Positions 8,824 through 17,867 of a stretch of DNA of 64,000 bases are shown here, one piece after another. Under the pieces are notes generated by a model. It was not told the origin of the DNA. It searched no databases and saw only the letters and a list, made by a program, of their open reading frames with translations. This stretch comes from PSRJ01 sp963825305 (GTDB lineage Bacteria > Acidobacteriota > Terriglobia > Bryobacterales > Bryobacteraceae): the NCBI GenBank assembly GCA_963825305.1, contig CAWGTA010000001.1, positions 62,001 to 126,000 on the forward strand, read 5' to 3'. How positions within the stretch are numbered: the stretch's first letter is position 1; each line of letters opens with the position of its first letter. The position numbers were made by a program, and so were the translations under genes.

Positions 8824-8846
8824 AAAACCCGGCAGCGCCACATAAT
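8818..8846 (+). promoter_or_regulatory. sigma70-type promoter for the O-antigen ligase-like gene
   Basis: TTGACA (8818-8823), a 17-bp spacer and CATAAT (8841-8846) form a near-consensus promoter facing the gene at 8889. The expected start point is near 8853, giving a leader of about 35 bases if the TTG at 8889 is used. Confidence 0.7.
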
Positions 8847-8888
8847 CAAATCCAAAGGGCGCGGCCTGGCGCCGCCGTTTATCTAGCT

Positions 8889-10313
8889 TTGCATAATTCT
8901 ACGCGTCGCGCTGCCTTCTACTTACCGGTTCCCGCACCTGCCCCCGGCAAGATTCCCGTGGCCCGCCTGGAAGGCTCCACGCTACAGCGGTTCAGCTTTG
9001 CGCTGCTGATCGGGTTTCTGTTCATGATCTTCAGCCGGATCTTCGATGTCCAGCTCTATTGGCTGCATTTGCCGGGCATCAGCTATCGGCTCATGGCTGT
9101 TTTCCTGTTCATGAGCGGCACGTTTCTTGTGGCCCTGCGCGATTCGATCGGCAAGTGTGTCGTCGGGTTCACGGCCTGCTTCCTGGCAGCTACCGCATTC
9201 AGCGTGTGGCGCATGGGCAGCCTGCAAACACTTACCGAACAGTGGCTGGTGGGCTGCGTTGCCTTCATGGCGACCGCTGCTTTAATCGCCGATTTTCGCC
9301 AATATGTGCGCACCGTCAAGACCGTCGCCTTAGCGGTTCTGGTTTTGACATTCATCTGCATTACGTTGGGAACCATGCAAGATGGCCGCCTCTTTCTGGA
9401 GCGGGGCCGTTTCTCCAATCCCAATGAAATGGCGCAGGCGCTACTGCTGGGCATGCCGTTCTGGTGGGCGATTCTTGGCAATTCCCGCTCCTTGTTCTTC
9501 AAGCTCTGCGGCGTAGGATCTATCGCCGCGATGATGTACGTGGTTGCGAAGACCGGCTCGCGCGGCGCTTTGATTTCGATCCTGGTGGTGCTGCTGTTCA
9601 TGTTCCTGCGCGCTTCGGTGGTGGGCAAGATGCAACTGCTATTCGGCGCGGGCATGCTGCTGCTAATCGCCGTGCTGCTGCTGCCAGGGGGATTGCGAGC
9701 GCGTTATCGGACGTTCTTTACCACGGACGCGATGGAGCGGTCCGAGAACCCGGATGCCGATGCCGAGATGCTTGACCGGGCTATCAATTCCAGCAGCAAC
9801 CGCATGGAACTCCTGATCCGCAGCCTGGTCCTTACGGCCAAACATCCCTTGCTGGGCGTGGGTCCCGGCATGTTCCCGGTCGCGGAAAACGACTTGGCAA
9901 GGTCGGAGGGAAAAAAGGGCGCCTGGCTGGGTACGCACAACAGCTTCACCGAAGTCTCCAGCGAGTGCGGCATCCCGGCCTTCCTGCTCTATTGCGCGAT
10001 TCTTGTCTTGTCGTTCCGGAAATCGTACGCGCTTTATCGCCGCACGAAGGGCAATCCGGATTGGAAGGAAATCAGCACGCACGCCCTGGCTCTCAATTAT
10101 TCGCTCATCGCCTTTTTTGTGACCGGCCTTTTCGTGCACGCGGCGTATACTTCGCTGCTACCCGTACTTTCCGGCTTGACGGTTTCGTTGATGCGTACGG
10201 CTGAGCCCTTCCTCGCCGCGGGGCCCACCGCTGAAAAGGAGCAGCCAGCCCTTTTCAAAACGCCCGCCTACCGCGGGCCACTCCCGCGTTTCTCACCCGC
10301 CAGGTCTTTATAG
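8889..10313 (+). CDS. O-antigen ligase/polymerase-like (Wzy/WaaL) membrane protein
   Basis: A 474-residue inner-membrane protein with about eleven transmembrane segments. The large periplasmic loop near residues 310-350 has the pattern of the O-antigen ligase domain (PF04932): LGVGPGMFPVAENDLA followed by GTHNSFTEVSSECGIPAFLL, with the conserved His of HNS. Such proteins polymerise or ligate glycan chains on undecaprenyl or lipid A carriers. The start is uncertain: TTG at 8889 is the longest reading, and an in-frame GTG at 8958 would remove a proline-rich 23-residue lead. Neither has a clear Shine-Dalgarno. Its last 46 bases overlap the convergent GT4 gene. Confidence 0.85.
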   Translation: MHNSTRRAAFYLPVPAPAPGKIPVARLEGSTLQRFSFALLIGFLFMIFSRIFDVQLYWLHLPGISYRLMAVFLFMSGTFLVALRDSIGKCVVGFTACFLAATAFSVWRMGSLQTLTEQWLVGCVAFMATAALIADFRQYVRTVKTVALAVLVLTFICITLGTMQDGRLFLERGRFSNPNEMAQALLLGMPFWWAILGNSRSLFFKLCGVGSIAAMMYVVAKTGSRGALISILVVLLFMFLRASVVGKMQLLFGAGMLLLIAVLLLPGGLRARYRTFFTTDAMERSENPDADAEMLDRAINSSSNRMELLIRSLVLTAKHPLLGVGPGMFPVAENDLARSEGKKGAWLGTHNSFTEVSSECGIPAFLLYCAILVLSFRKSYALYRRTKGNPDWKEISTHALALNYSLIAFFVTGLFVHAAYTSLLPVLSGLTVSLMRTAEPFLAAGPTAEKEQPALFKTPAYRGPLPRFSPARSL

Positions 10314-11359
10314 AATCGAAAAACGGCTTCCAGGTTTTGGTTCCCGGAGGCGGCGCTCTCGGAGCCAGCGTTTCCCGTACCAACTACGTGCCGGTCCGAC
10401 GCGGGTTGCCGTAGCAGGCTTTCCACGGTCTGGCAGAGTGCTTCCAGGTCGGACTTCGGCACCAGATGTACCCCGGCCGGGCGCATACCGTTGTCGCTGG
10501 CAACTACGGGTGTGCCCAGGTGCAGCGCTTCTCTGACGGAAATGGAATCGCCGTCGTACCACGTGGTGCGCAGGAACAGCGTGCCCGCGCGAATGGCCTC
10601 CAGGGTGGTTTCGTGCGCGATGTCGCCGGAAAGTAGCAGGCTGGCGCGATAGGGCTGGTCTTCGATCAGTCTCCGGATGGCGGCCTCCTGGCTGCCTCCT
10701 CCGATGATGGCCAGGCCTATCCGCGGGAACAGAAACCGCAGTTTGCCCACGGCCTCTATCTGCATCGGCAAGTCGTACTCGGGCTCCAACCCGGATACGG
10801 TTACCAACATCGGATCGTGCTCGCGAAAGAATTTGGCGATCGGCTCGGGAAGGCCAGCTGCGCTCGCGACGGTGTCGATGGCGTGCGGCGCAATCAAGCG
10901 AATCCGGTCGGGGGCCACACCGAACCGTTGGAACAGGTCTGCCAGTTCCTGGTTTACGGCGATGATTCCGTCCATCCGCCGGAGCGCCACGCCGCGCAGG
11001 CTTCCCGGCTTCGCCCGCCGGCCGGCTTCCGAAGAAGGGTATCCGCCGGAATGAAAAGTAAACACCGTCTTTTTTCCTGGAATTGAAGAGCACAGCAGCA
11101 TCACCCCGGCGTGCCGAAGCGAGAGATTTCCACCGACATGCAAATGAATCAGATCATAATTCAGTTGCAGCAGCAGCCGCATTACTCCCCAAGCCGTCTT
11201 CGGGTAGTAGACGTTGTCCTGCTCCTCCCGGCGGAAGCGCGTCAAATTAATGACGGGACAACCTATGCCTCGATCCAGCAAATACTTGCGAATGGCAACG
11301 AGATTGGTCTGCACGCCGCCATGCGGCGGAGGGTACGGACCCATTTGCAGAACATTCAT
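10268..11359 (-). CDS. glycosyltransferase family 4
   Basis: A 363-residue GT-B fold enzyme. The N-terminal donor/acceptor loop is visible as MGPYPPPHGGVQTNLVAI, the C-terminal Rossmann domain starts around LVTVSGLEPEYD and has LAIIGGGSQEAAIRRLI, and the sugar-nucleotide site is represented by WYDGDSISVREALHLGTPVVAS, with the conserved Glu of the E-x7-E type motif. It probably adds one sugar of the repeat unit at the cytoplasmic face of the inner membrane. It overlaps the O-antigen ligase-like gene tail to tail by 46 bases. Confidence 0.92.
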   Translation of the reverse strand: MNVLQMGPYPPPHGGVQTNLVAIRKYLLDRGIGCPVINLTRFRREEQDNVYYPKTAWGVMRLLLQLNYDLIHLHVGGNLSLRHAGVMLLCSSIPGKKTVFTFHSGGYPSSEAGRRAKPGSLRGVALRRMDGIIAVNQELADLFQRFGVAPDRIRLIAPHAIDTVASAAGLPEPIAKFFREHDPMLVTVSGLEPEYDLPMQIEAVGKLRFLFPRIGLAIIGGGSQEAAIRRLIEDQPYRASLLLSGDIAHETTLEAIRAGTLFLRTTWYDGDSISVREALHLGTPVVASDNGMRPAGVHLVPKSDLEALCQTVESLLRQPASDRHVVGTGNAGSESAASGNQNLEAVFRFYKDLAGEKRGSGPR

Positions 11360-11472
11360 GGAGCGAGGTGGTAGAAATGCCTTCCAACAGGCCGAAAAAT
11401 CCGGCTAATTTACGATATGTACCTGTCATATTCCAGCACATTTTCTAGAAATACGCATGGGATAATAAAGCC

Positions 11473-12789
11473 GTGGAACCTTCCGCTGCCTCCCAGCAGC
11501 CTGCTCGCGTGGCCGTCTTGGGATTGGGATATGTAGGCTGCGTGACGGCAGCTTGCCTGGCTCGCCTGGGCCACCAGGTGATGGGAGTCGATCGCGACGA
11601 ATTCAAAGTGAAGAGCGTGATGGCCGGCGAGGCGCCGTTTTACGAGCCGGGTTTGGCGGAGATGGTTCGGGAAAACGTGGCGGCTGGGAGGCTTTCCACT
11701 TCCACCGGTATCGCCGAGAGTCTCTCCGAAACGGATGTGGTGCTCATCTGCGTTGGCACGCCTTCAGCCAAGAACGGCAACCTGGGTTTGGAGCAACTAC
11801 GCCGGGTGGTGGAAGAGCTGGCTGGATTGCTCGGGGAGCGGTCGCGGCCGCTGACGGTCGCCGTCCGCAGCACGGTCTATCCGGGGACTTGCGAGGAGGT
11901 GGTGATCGCCGCATTCTCGGGCTGCCGGCAGGTTTCCGTGGTTTCGAACCCGGAGTTTCTGCGCGAGGGAACGGCGGTGAAGGACTTCCTGCAACCGTCG
12001 CTGCTGGTGGTGGGCGGCACGGATGCGGCGGCCATGAAGCGCGTCGCGGGGCTCTACGCTGCATTGCCGGTTGAGCCCTGCCTGGTCTCGCTGCGCACCG
12101 CGGAACTCATCAAGTACGCCTGCAATGCGTATCACGCGTTGAAGATCACGTTCGCCAACGAGATCGGAACACTGGCCGCGAATCTGGGGATCGATGGGGC
12201 CGAGGTGATGGATACGCTCTGCCGCGACACCGGATTGAACATTTCGCCCGCGTATTTGAAACCGGGCTTCGCGTTCGGCGGATCGTGTCTGCCCAAGGAT
12301 CTGCGCGCGCTGGTTTATCGCGCTTCGCGGCTGGATTTGAAATTGCCGTTGCTGGAGGCGGTACTGCCCAGCAACGAGCAGCATCTCGATCGGGCGCTCC
12401 AAATTCTAATGGACCTGCCTGCGCGGCGCCTGGGATTCTTCGGCCTGGCCTTCAAAGAAAACACCGACGATTTGCGCGAGAGCCCGGTGGTGGCGCTGCT
12501 CGAACAGTTGATCGGCAAGGGCCGCACGGTGCGCGTTTTCGATGCGCAGATCCTGCCCGACCGCATCTACGGGAGCAATCAGAGGTATCTGCTGGCGGCT
12601 ATTCCTCACATTGGCAAGTTGTTCGATTCCAGCCTGGAGAAAATGCTGGCATGGGCCGACTACGTGGTGATCGCGCAGAAGCCTTCACCGGAATGCGCCA
12701 AGCTGATCGCCGACTCCGGCTTACCGGTGATGGACCTGGTAAACACGATTCCGGCTCCGCAACCTGTGGTGGAACCGACCGGCGCGTAG
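11473..12789 (+). CDS. GDP-mannose 6-dehydrogenase-like nucleotide-sugar dehydrogenase
   Basis: A 438-residue UDP-glucose/GDP-mannose dehydrogenase family enzyme that oxidises the C6 hydroxyl of a nucleotide sugar to a carboxylate with two NAD+. It shows the N-terminal NAD-binding GLGYVGCVTAACLARLGH, the middle-domain KYACNAYHALKITFANEIG, the catalytic thiol Cys272 in AFGGSCLPKDLRAL, and the C-terminal ENTDDLRESPVVALLE. The YGSNQRYLLAAIPHI stretch and TDDLRESP resemble AlgD more than Ugd, so GDP-mannuronate is the better guess, but substrate choice is not certain. GTG start. The next gene follows with no gap. Confidence 0.9.
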   Translation: MEPSAASQQPARVAVLGLGYVGCVTAACLARLGHQVMGVDRDEFKVKSVMAGEAPFYEPGLAEMVRENVAAGRLSTSTGIAESLSETDVVLICVGTPSAKNGNLGLEQLRRVVEELAGLLGERSRPLTVAVRSTVYPGTCEEVVIAAFSGCRQVSVVSNPEFLREGTAVKDFLQPSLLVVGGTDAAAMKRVAGLYAALPVEPCLVSLRTAELIKYACNAYHALKITFANEIGTLAANLGIDGAEVMDTLCRDTGLNISPAYLKPGFAFGGSCLPKDLRALVYRASRLDLKLPLLEAVLPSNEQHLDRALQILMDLPARRLGFFGLAFKENTDDLRESPVVALLEQLIGKGRTVRVFDAQILPDRIYGSNQRYLLAAIPHIGKLFDSSLEKMLAWADYVVIAQKPSPECAKLIADSGLPVMDLVNTIPAPQPVVEPTGA

Positions 12790-13800
12790 ATGCCCTTCGA
12801 GGTTCTTACACCGGCTCATCGCGGAGCCCTGGTCGATTTCTTGACCGCCGCTTTCCACCTTCCGAAGACTGCTTCTTTCGTCGAGCCGCGGCTTTTGAAC
12901 TGGAAGTACGATGAGCCGCGGCCCGACTGGCCGGGTTCCCGCAGCTTTGCCTGGATGGAAAACGGCGAGATCACAGCCCATGCCTGTTTGTGCCCGGTCA
13001 CTTATCGGGAGGGCGATCGGGAGATCAAATGCAGTTACCTGATCGATTGGGCGGCTGGCCGCAAGTCTCCCGGAGCCGGCGTGCTCCTACTTCGCAAGCT
13101 GGCCTCTTCCTTCCAAGTGCTGCTGGCGATCGGCGGATCCGACGACACGCAGGAGATTCTGCCGAAGTTGGGTTATCGGCTCGCCGGGGAGATCGCCATT
13201 TTCGTAAGAGTGGTTCGTCCGTGGCGGCAATTTCGAACCGATCCCGTTCCCCGAGGCTGGAAAGCGCCGTTGCGGCTGGCGCGGAGCCTTCTCTGGAGTC
13301 GCGCTACCGCGCCTACGATTCCACCGAACTGGACTTTTGCGCCGCTTGCGGAGTTCGGTTCCAGCCACGCCTCGCTTTTTCGAGGCGGGTCCACCGAGCG
13401 AGTCCCGGAATTGATGAATTACTGGCTGCGCTGTCCTGCCGCGGCCGTGTCCGCGTTCCTGCTGAATGGCCCCGACGGAGTGTGCGGCTGGTTCATGTTG
13501 TCCCGCGTGGCCGGTTCGATGCGGATCGCCGACCTGCGGATCCACTCTGCCGACCCGGAGCAGTGGCGTGCCGCCTATGCCTTGGCCACGCAAGCCGCCC
13601 TGGCCGATGAGCAAGCCTGCGAGTTGATCGCCGCGGCGTCCACCCCGCTGGAACAAGAAGCCCTACGTCGCAGTGGATACCGATTGCACCACACTGAGCC
13701 GGTCTTCCTGCTTGACCCAGGGAGTCTGCTGATTGGGCACGCGCCTCTCGACATCGCTCCTATCGAAAGCGACCTGGCTTATCGGACGATCTACACGTGA
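12790..13800 (+). CDS. GNAT-like acyltransferase of the polysaccharide locus
   Basis: A 336-residue protein whose ATG directly follows the TAG of the sugar dehydrogenase, so it is co-translated with it. The first ~130 residues have a GNAT-like pattern (FAWMENGEITAHACLCPVTY, then an SPGAGVLLLRKLA segment in place of the acetyl-CoA loop, then GGSDDTQEILPKLGYRLAGE). A second GNAT-like half is suggested at residues 215-300. Dual GNAT proteins of this kind commonly acylate sugars or aminosugars, but I assign only the fold. Its last 10 bases overlap the convergent deacetylase gene. Confidence 0.68.
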   Translation: MPFEVLTPAHRGALVDFLTAAFHLPKTASFVEPRLLNWKYDEPRPDWPGSRSFAWMENGEITAHACLCPVTYREGDREIKCSYLIDWAAGRKSPGAGVLLLRKLASSFQVLLAIGGSDDTQEILPKLGYRLAGEIAIFVRVVRPWRQFRTDPVPRGWKAPLRLARSLLWSRATAPTIPPNWTFAPLAEFGSSHASLFRGGSTERVPELMNYWLRCPAAAVSAFLLNGPDGVCGWFMLSRVAGSMRIADLRIHSADPEQWRAAYALATQAALADEQACELIAAASTPLEQEALRRSGYRLHHTEPVFLLDPGSLLIGHAPLDIAPIESDLAYRTIYT

Positions 13801-14759
13801 AAGCCCGTGGCGCAGCGGGCGAAATAATCCCGAGCGTAACCCGGATCGACGCCAATGCGCCGCAGCAGGAAAGGATCATCTCCCACGCCATTGACACCCG
13901 ATTCGGTAGTTACCGCCGTTTCAAAACCGGCTTGGCGCACCGCATCCACGGCCTCTCTGCTAATGTCGCGCTGCGATCCGTTGGGGTAGCAGAAGTGCCG
14001 CACCGGCGATGCGAGCGCGTCTTCGATGCGGCGTTTCGATCCGGCAATCTCGGCGTTCAATTCCGCATGCGAGGTCAACCGTGATAACACCGGATGAGTG
14101 CGTGTGTGCGCGCCGAATTCGACGCCCTTGCGGGCCATGAGGCGCACGTCGTCCCACGCCAGCGGCTCGCACCCTGGGGGGGCTGGTCGGGAATCTGAAC
14201 CTGAAGCCACTCCGGGAGCCGCGCCAGCCATGCCAGCCGCTGCTCATTGGGCACCAACTTCAGCGCTTCGCATGTTTCCCGAGCCGCGCTCTTCCGCTGC
14301 TCTTCCGTCGCCTAGATCGAATTGCCGCACTTCCGCATCGCCCACTTCGATGCGAACCTGCCGCAGGTTGGAGTGCTGGAACGCATAGCGGACCTGGTCG
14401 ACCCAGAGCCAAAGTTGGCGGTCCAGAAAATCGGTGACCACGTAGACAGTGACGGGAATTCCGTGCGACGAAAAGACCGGGTAAGCGATCTCGAAAAAAT
14501 CGCGGTGGCCGTCGTCGACGGTCACCACCACGGAGTTCGGCGGAAGCGGCTCGCGGGTTTTCAGATGATTCGCTGCCGCTGTCAACGAGAGCGGTCGGTA
14601 ATGGTCGCGCAAGTGGCGGCACTGCGCCTCCAGCCCCTGGGCCTCCGGAAATCGGTGGTACATCAGAATGCGCAAACTATTGCGGTTCAGCCGCCGTGCT
14701 ACCGACAGACCACCGGCGCGATGGAGCAACCAGCGGGCGGCGGGCCAGCGTCCAGGCAT
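13791..14759 (-). pseudogene. polysaccharide deacetylase with two compensating frameshifts
   Basis: The first ~155 residues (ILMYHRF, then VVVTVDDGHRDFFEIAYPVFSSHGIPVTVY) contain the NodB/CE4 fold with the Asp-Asp metal/catalytic motif. The C-terminal part (EFGAHTRTHPVLSRL with the H-x3-H zinc motif, then HFCYPNG) is in the same frame but separated by a stop at 14244. Between about 14284 and 14177 the sensible reading (ETCEALKLVPNEQRLAWLA) is in another frame; the second shift falls in a run of seven Cs. One extra base and one missing base would restore a 323-residue enzyme that removes acetyl groups from glycan aminosugars. It may be a recent pseudogene or a sequencing artefact. Confidence 0.85.
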
Positions 14760-14800
14760 TTCGGTCCACTATACCAGCGCCTGGGATTTGCTACACTGAT

Positions 14801-14828
14801 TTGTCAAGTACCTATAACTCCTTATACT
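14801..14828 (+). promoter_or_regulatory. sigma70-type promoter for nadE
   Basis: TTGTCA (14801-14806), a 16-bp spacer and TATACT (14823-14828) face nadE. The start point would be near 14835, leaving a leader of under 20 bases before the TTG at 14853. Confidence 0.6.
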
Positions 14829-14852
14829 TATTGCAGTATCGGGTGACTGCCT

Positions 14853-16487
14853 TTGCGCTTGGCGCTTCTCCAGATCAATCCCACGGCGGGAGACTTAGAT
14901 GGCAACTCTTCGCTGATCGTCCGCGCCGCCCGCACGGCGCAATCACTAGGCGCGGACTTGGTGGTTACACCGGAGTTGGCCCTCATGGGCTACCTGCCGC
15001 GTGACCTCCTGATGAGTAACGGATTCGTCCGACGCGGTTGCCAAGCCCTGAGCCGCCTGGCGTCCCAGTTGCAAGATGGACCGCCACTGTTGGTGGGTGT
15101 CGCTACTCCCAATCCGTCCGACCTGGGGCGACCCTTGTTCAATAGCGCGGTGCTACTGGCGGATGGCGCGGTGGGGGCGGCATTCCACAAGACGCTGCTG
15201 CCGACTTACGACGTCTTCGATGAGGACCGCTATTTTGAGCCGGCAGCGACTCCGCAACTGCTGGAGTTGAACGGGCTGCGGCTGGGCGTGAGCATCTGCG
15301 AGGATGCGTGGAATGATCGCGATTTCTGGCAGCGGCGGCGCTACCACCACGACCCCGTTGAGGTGCTGGCGCAAGCCGGCGCGGATGCCATCGTCAATCT
15401 TTCGGCCTCGCCTTTCCAAGCCGGAAAGCAGCTCTTCCGCGAGCAAATGCTCGGACACATGGCCCAGAAGTACGGCTTGCCCATAGCCTACGTGAACCAG
15501 GTGGGCGGCAACGATGATTTGATCTTCGACGGGCGGAGTTGCGCGTTCGATGCACAGGGCCGCTTGTGCGCGCGCGCCAAAAGCTTCGAGCAGGACGTCC
15601 TGATGGTGGATCTCGCCGGCGGAATTGGCGACATTGCCGATGATGATTTCGGGCTGGAGAGCGAGATCTGGCACGCCTTGGTGTTGGGCGTCCGGGACTA
15701 TGTCGCGAAGACGCGGTTCCGGCAAGTGCTGCTAGGGCTTTCGGGCGGGATCGATTCGGCGCTGACGGCTGCCATTGCCGCCGAGGCGGTCGGTCCGGAA
15801 AACGTGCTCGGCGTGATGATGCCCTCCTGTTATTCCAGCCAGGGCAGCGTGGACGATTCCGTCGACCTGGCGCGCAACCTCGGAATTCGCACGCTCACTC
15901 TGCCGATCGCGGACATCATGAAAACTTATGACGCGACGCTGGAGGGTGCTTTTCAGGGATTCCAGCCGGATGTCACCGAGGAGAATATCCAGTCGCGCAT
16001 TCGCGGCAATCTCCTGATGGCGCTTTCGAACAAGTACGGCGCGCTGCTGCTGACCACCGGGAACAAATCCGAAATGTCGGTGGGATACTGCACGCTGTAT
16101 GGAGACATGAATGGCGGATTGGCGGTGATCGCGGACCTGCCGAAAATGATGGTCTACCGCGTGGCACGCTCGCGTAACCGGCGCCGTCCGGATATTCCCG
16201 CCGAGATTCTGACCAAGGCGCCGTCGGCCGAGTTGCGGCCTGGGCAAACCGATCAGGACAGCCTGCCGCCTTACGATGTGCTCGACCAGATTCTGGAGTT
16301 GCACATCGAGCAGTGCCAATCGGCGGACGAGATTGTGGCGCAGGGCTTCGAGGAAGAAACGGTGCGGCGCGTTTTGCGGATGGTGCGTATCGCGGAGTTC
16401 AAGCGCAAGCAGGCCGCGCCCGGTTTAAAGGTTACTTCCCGCGCCTTCGGCACAGGCTGGCGTATGCCGATCGTGCGGCAGGAATAG
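14853..16487 (+). CDS. nadE: glutamine-dependent NAD+ synthetase
   Basis: A 544-residue two-domain enzyme making NAD+ from deamido-NAD+, ATP and glutamine. The N-terminal nitrilase-like glutaminase has the triad Glu41 (TPELALMGY), Lys113 (FHKTLLP) and Cys149 (VSICEDAW). The C-terminal synthetase has the ATP pyrophosphatase loop GLSGGIDSALTAAI (near residue 295) and TTGNKSEMSVGYCTLYGDM. The start is a TTG 18 bases past the predicted start point; the protein begins right at the first nitrilase strand (LALLQINPTAGD). It is followed after 6 bases by a nucleotide-sugar dehydrogenase, an NAD+-consuming step, so the pair is an operon. Confidence 0.97.
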   Translation: MRLALLQINPTAGDLDGNSSLIVRAARTAQSLGADLVVTPELALMGYLPRDLLMSNGFVRRGCQALSRLASQLQDGPPLLVGVATPNPSDLGRPLFNSAVLLADGAVGAAFHKTLLPTYDVFDEDRYFEPAATPQLLELNGLRLGVSICEDAWNDRDFWQRRRYHHDPVEVLAQAGADAIVNLSASPFQAGKQLFREQMLGHMAQKYGLPIAYVNQVGGNDDLIFDGRSCAFDAQGRLCARAKSFEQDVLMVDLAGGIGDIADDDFGLESEIWHALVLGVRDYVAKTRFRQVLLGLSGGIDSALTAAIAAEAVGPENVLGVMMPSCYSSQGSVDDSVDLARNLGIRTLTLPIADIMKTYDATLEGAFQGFQPDVTEENIQSRIRGNLLMALSNKYGALLLTTGNKSEMSVGYCTLYGDMNGGLAVIADLPKMMVYRVARSRNRRRPDIPAEILTKAPSAELRPGQTDQDSLPPYDVLDQILELHIEQCQSADEIVAQGFEEETVRRVLRMVRIAEFKRKQAAPGLKVTSRAFGTGWRMPIVRQE

Positions 16488-16493
16488 GAACGC

Positions 16494-17867
16494 ATGAAAC
16501 TATCGATCATTGGATTGGGAAAACTGGGCGCGCCCATGTCGGCGGTAATGGCACACAAGGGCCACACCGTCGTAGGCGTGGACGTGAATCCGGCTTACGT
16601 GGCGGCGATTCAGCAGGGACGCGCGCCCGTGAACGAGCCGGGATTGCCGGACATGATCCAGGCGAACCGCGCACGGCTTTCCGCTACCACGGACTGCGAA
16701 GAAGCCATCCTGGCGACGGAGGCCACGTTTATCATTGTGCCGACGCCGTCCGGTCCCGATGGCAGGTTTTCGATGCGTTTCGTGATAAGTGTCGCGGAGA
16801 AGATCGGCGCTGCCCTTCGCCGCAAGAAGAGCTGGCATTTGGTGGTGCTCTCGAGCACGGTTATGCCAGGATCTACCGGTGGTCAGTTACTGCCGTTGCT
16901 GGAAGACGTTTCGGGTAAGCGTTGCGGCGAGGATTTCGGCCTTTGTTACAACCCGGAGTTCATTGCCCTGGGCAGTGTGATTCGCGACATGCTGAATCCG
17001 GACATGATCCTGATCGGCGAATCCGACCAGCGCTCCGGCGACCTGCTGGAGGGCCTCTACCAGGGAGTGTGCGAGAGCCATCCGCGGATACAGCGCATGA
17101 ATTACGTGAACGCGGAACTGACCAAGCTGTCGGTGAATACATTTGTGACGACGAAGATTTCGTACGCCAATATGCTGGCGCAAGTTTGCGAGACGTTGCC
17201 GGGCGCCGATGTGGACGTGGTGACATCGGCCATCGGTTGCGACAGCCGCATCGGGCAGAAATATTTGAAAGGTGCGCTGGGATATGGCGGCCCTTGTTTC
17301 CCGAGGGACAACGTGGCGTTTTCGGCGCTGGCGCGGGCCAATGGCGTGCCGGCACTGCTAGCAGAGGCTACCGACCAACTGAACCGGCGGCAAGTACCGC
17401 GCCTGGCGGAATTGATCCTCTCGCGGCTGCCGGAAGGTGGGACGGTGGGAATTCTGGGGCTCGCCTATAAGCCGGACACGGACGTGATCGAGGAATCGCA
17501 GGGACTGGAACTGGCAAAGCGGCTGCAGGCGGCCGGGGTGAGGGTGGTGGTCTACGACCCGGCGGCGATGGAGAATGCGCGGCGGGAGTTAGTGCCCGGA
17601 ACGAACTTTGCGAATAGTACGGCCGACTGCGCGCGCCAGGCGGATGTACTGGCGATTACAACGCCTTGGAACGAATTTCGTAGCCTTGGTGCAGATGATT
17701 TCAAGCCGGGGGTCGCTGTGGTGGATTGCTGGCGAATCCTGCCCGCGCAAGTTTCGGAAAGATTGACAGGCTATCAGACGCTCGGAACATTCCGGCGGCC
17801 GGAAGAGGGCACCGGAACAAGGAATGAAGCGCGCCGCGCCGAAGTTGCCACAGCTCGCACACTCTAG
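16494..17867 (+). CDS. ugd: UDP-glucose/UDP-hexose 6-dehydrogenase
   Basis: A 457-residue member of the UDP-glucose 6-dehydrogenase family. Features: NAD-binding SIIGLGKLGAPMSAVMAHKG, the middle helix KLSVNTFVTTKISYANMLAQ, catalytic Cys268 in GYGGPCFPRDNVAFS, and the C-terminal GILGLAYKPDTDVIEESQ. It differs clearly from the AlgD-like paralogue at 11473, so the locus probably makes two different uronic acids. UDP-glucuronate is the likeliest product, but UDP-ManNAcA or UDP-GlcNAcA cannot be excluded. Shine-Dalgarno AGGA lies just before the ATG. It overlaps the convergent phosphoesterase by 4 bases. Confidence 0.9.
   Translation: MKLSIIGLGKLGAPMSAVMAHKGHTVVGVDVNPAYVAAIQQGRAPVNEPGLPDMIQANRARLSATTDCEEAILATEATFIIVPTPSGPDGRFSMRFVISVAEKIGAALRRKKSWHLVVLSSTVMPGSTGGQLLPLLEDVSGKRCGEDFGLCYNPEFIALGSVIRDMLNPDMILIGESDQRSGDLLEGLYQGVCESHPRIQRMNYVNAELTKLSVNTFVTTKISYANMLAQVCETLPGADVDVVTSAIGCDSRIGQKYLKGALGYGGPCFPRDNVAFSALARANGVPALLAEATDQLNRRQVPRLAELILSRLPEGGTVGILGLAYKPDTDVIEESQGLELAKRLQAAGVRVVVYDPAAMENARRELVPGTNFANSTADCARQADVLAITTPWNEFRSLGADDFKPGVAVVDCWRILPAQVSERLTGYQTLGTFRRPEEGTGTRNEARRAEVATARTL

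Noticed and set aside
8889..8957. Signal peptide in the first 23 residues of the O-antigen ligase-like protein
   Set aside because: The segment is Pro/Arg-rich and not hydrophobic; it may not even be translated, since GTG 8958 is an alternative start.
10308..11093. 261-codon minus-strand frame inside the GT4 gene
   Set aside because: Alternative-frame shadow with Arg-rich composition; the GT4 frame has all family motifs.
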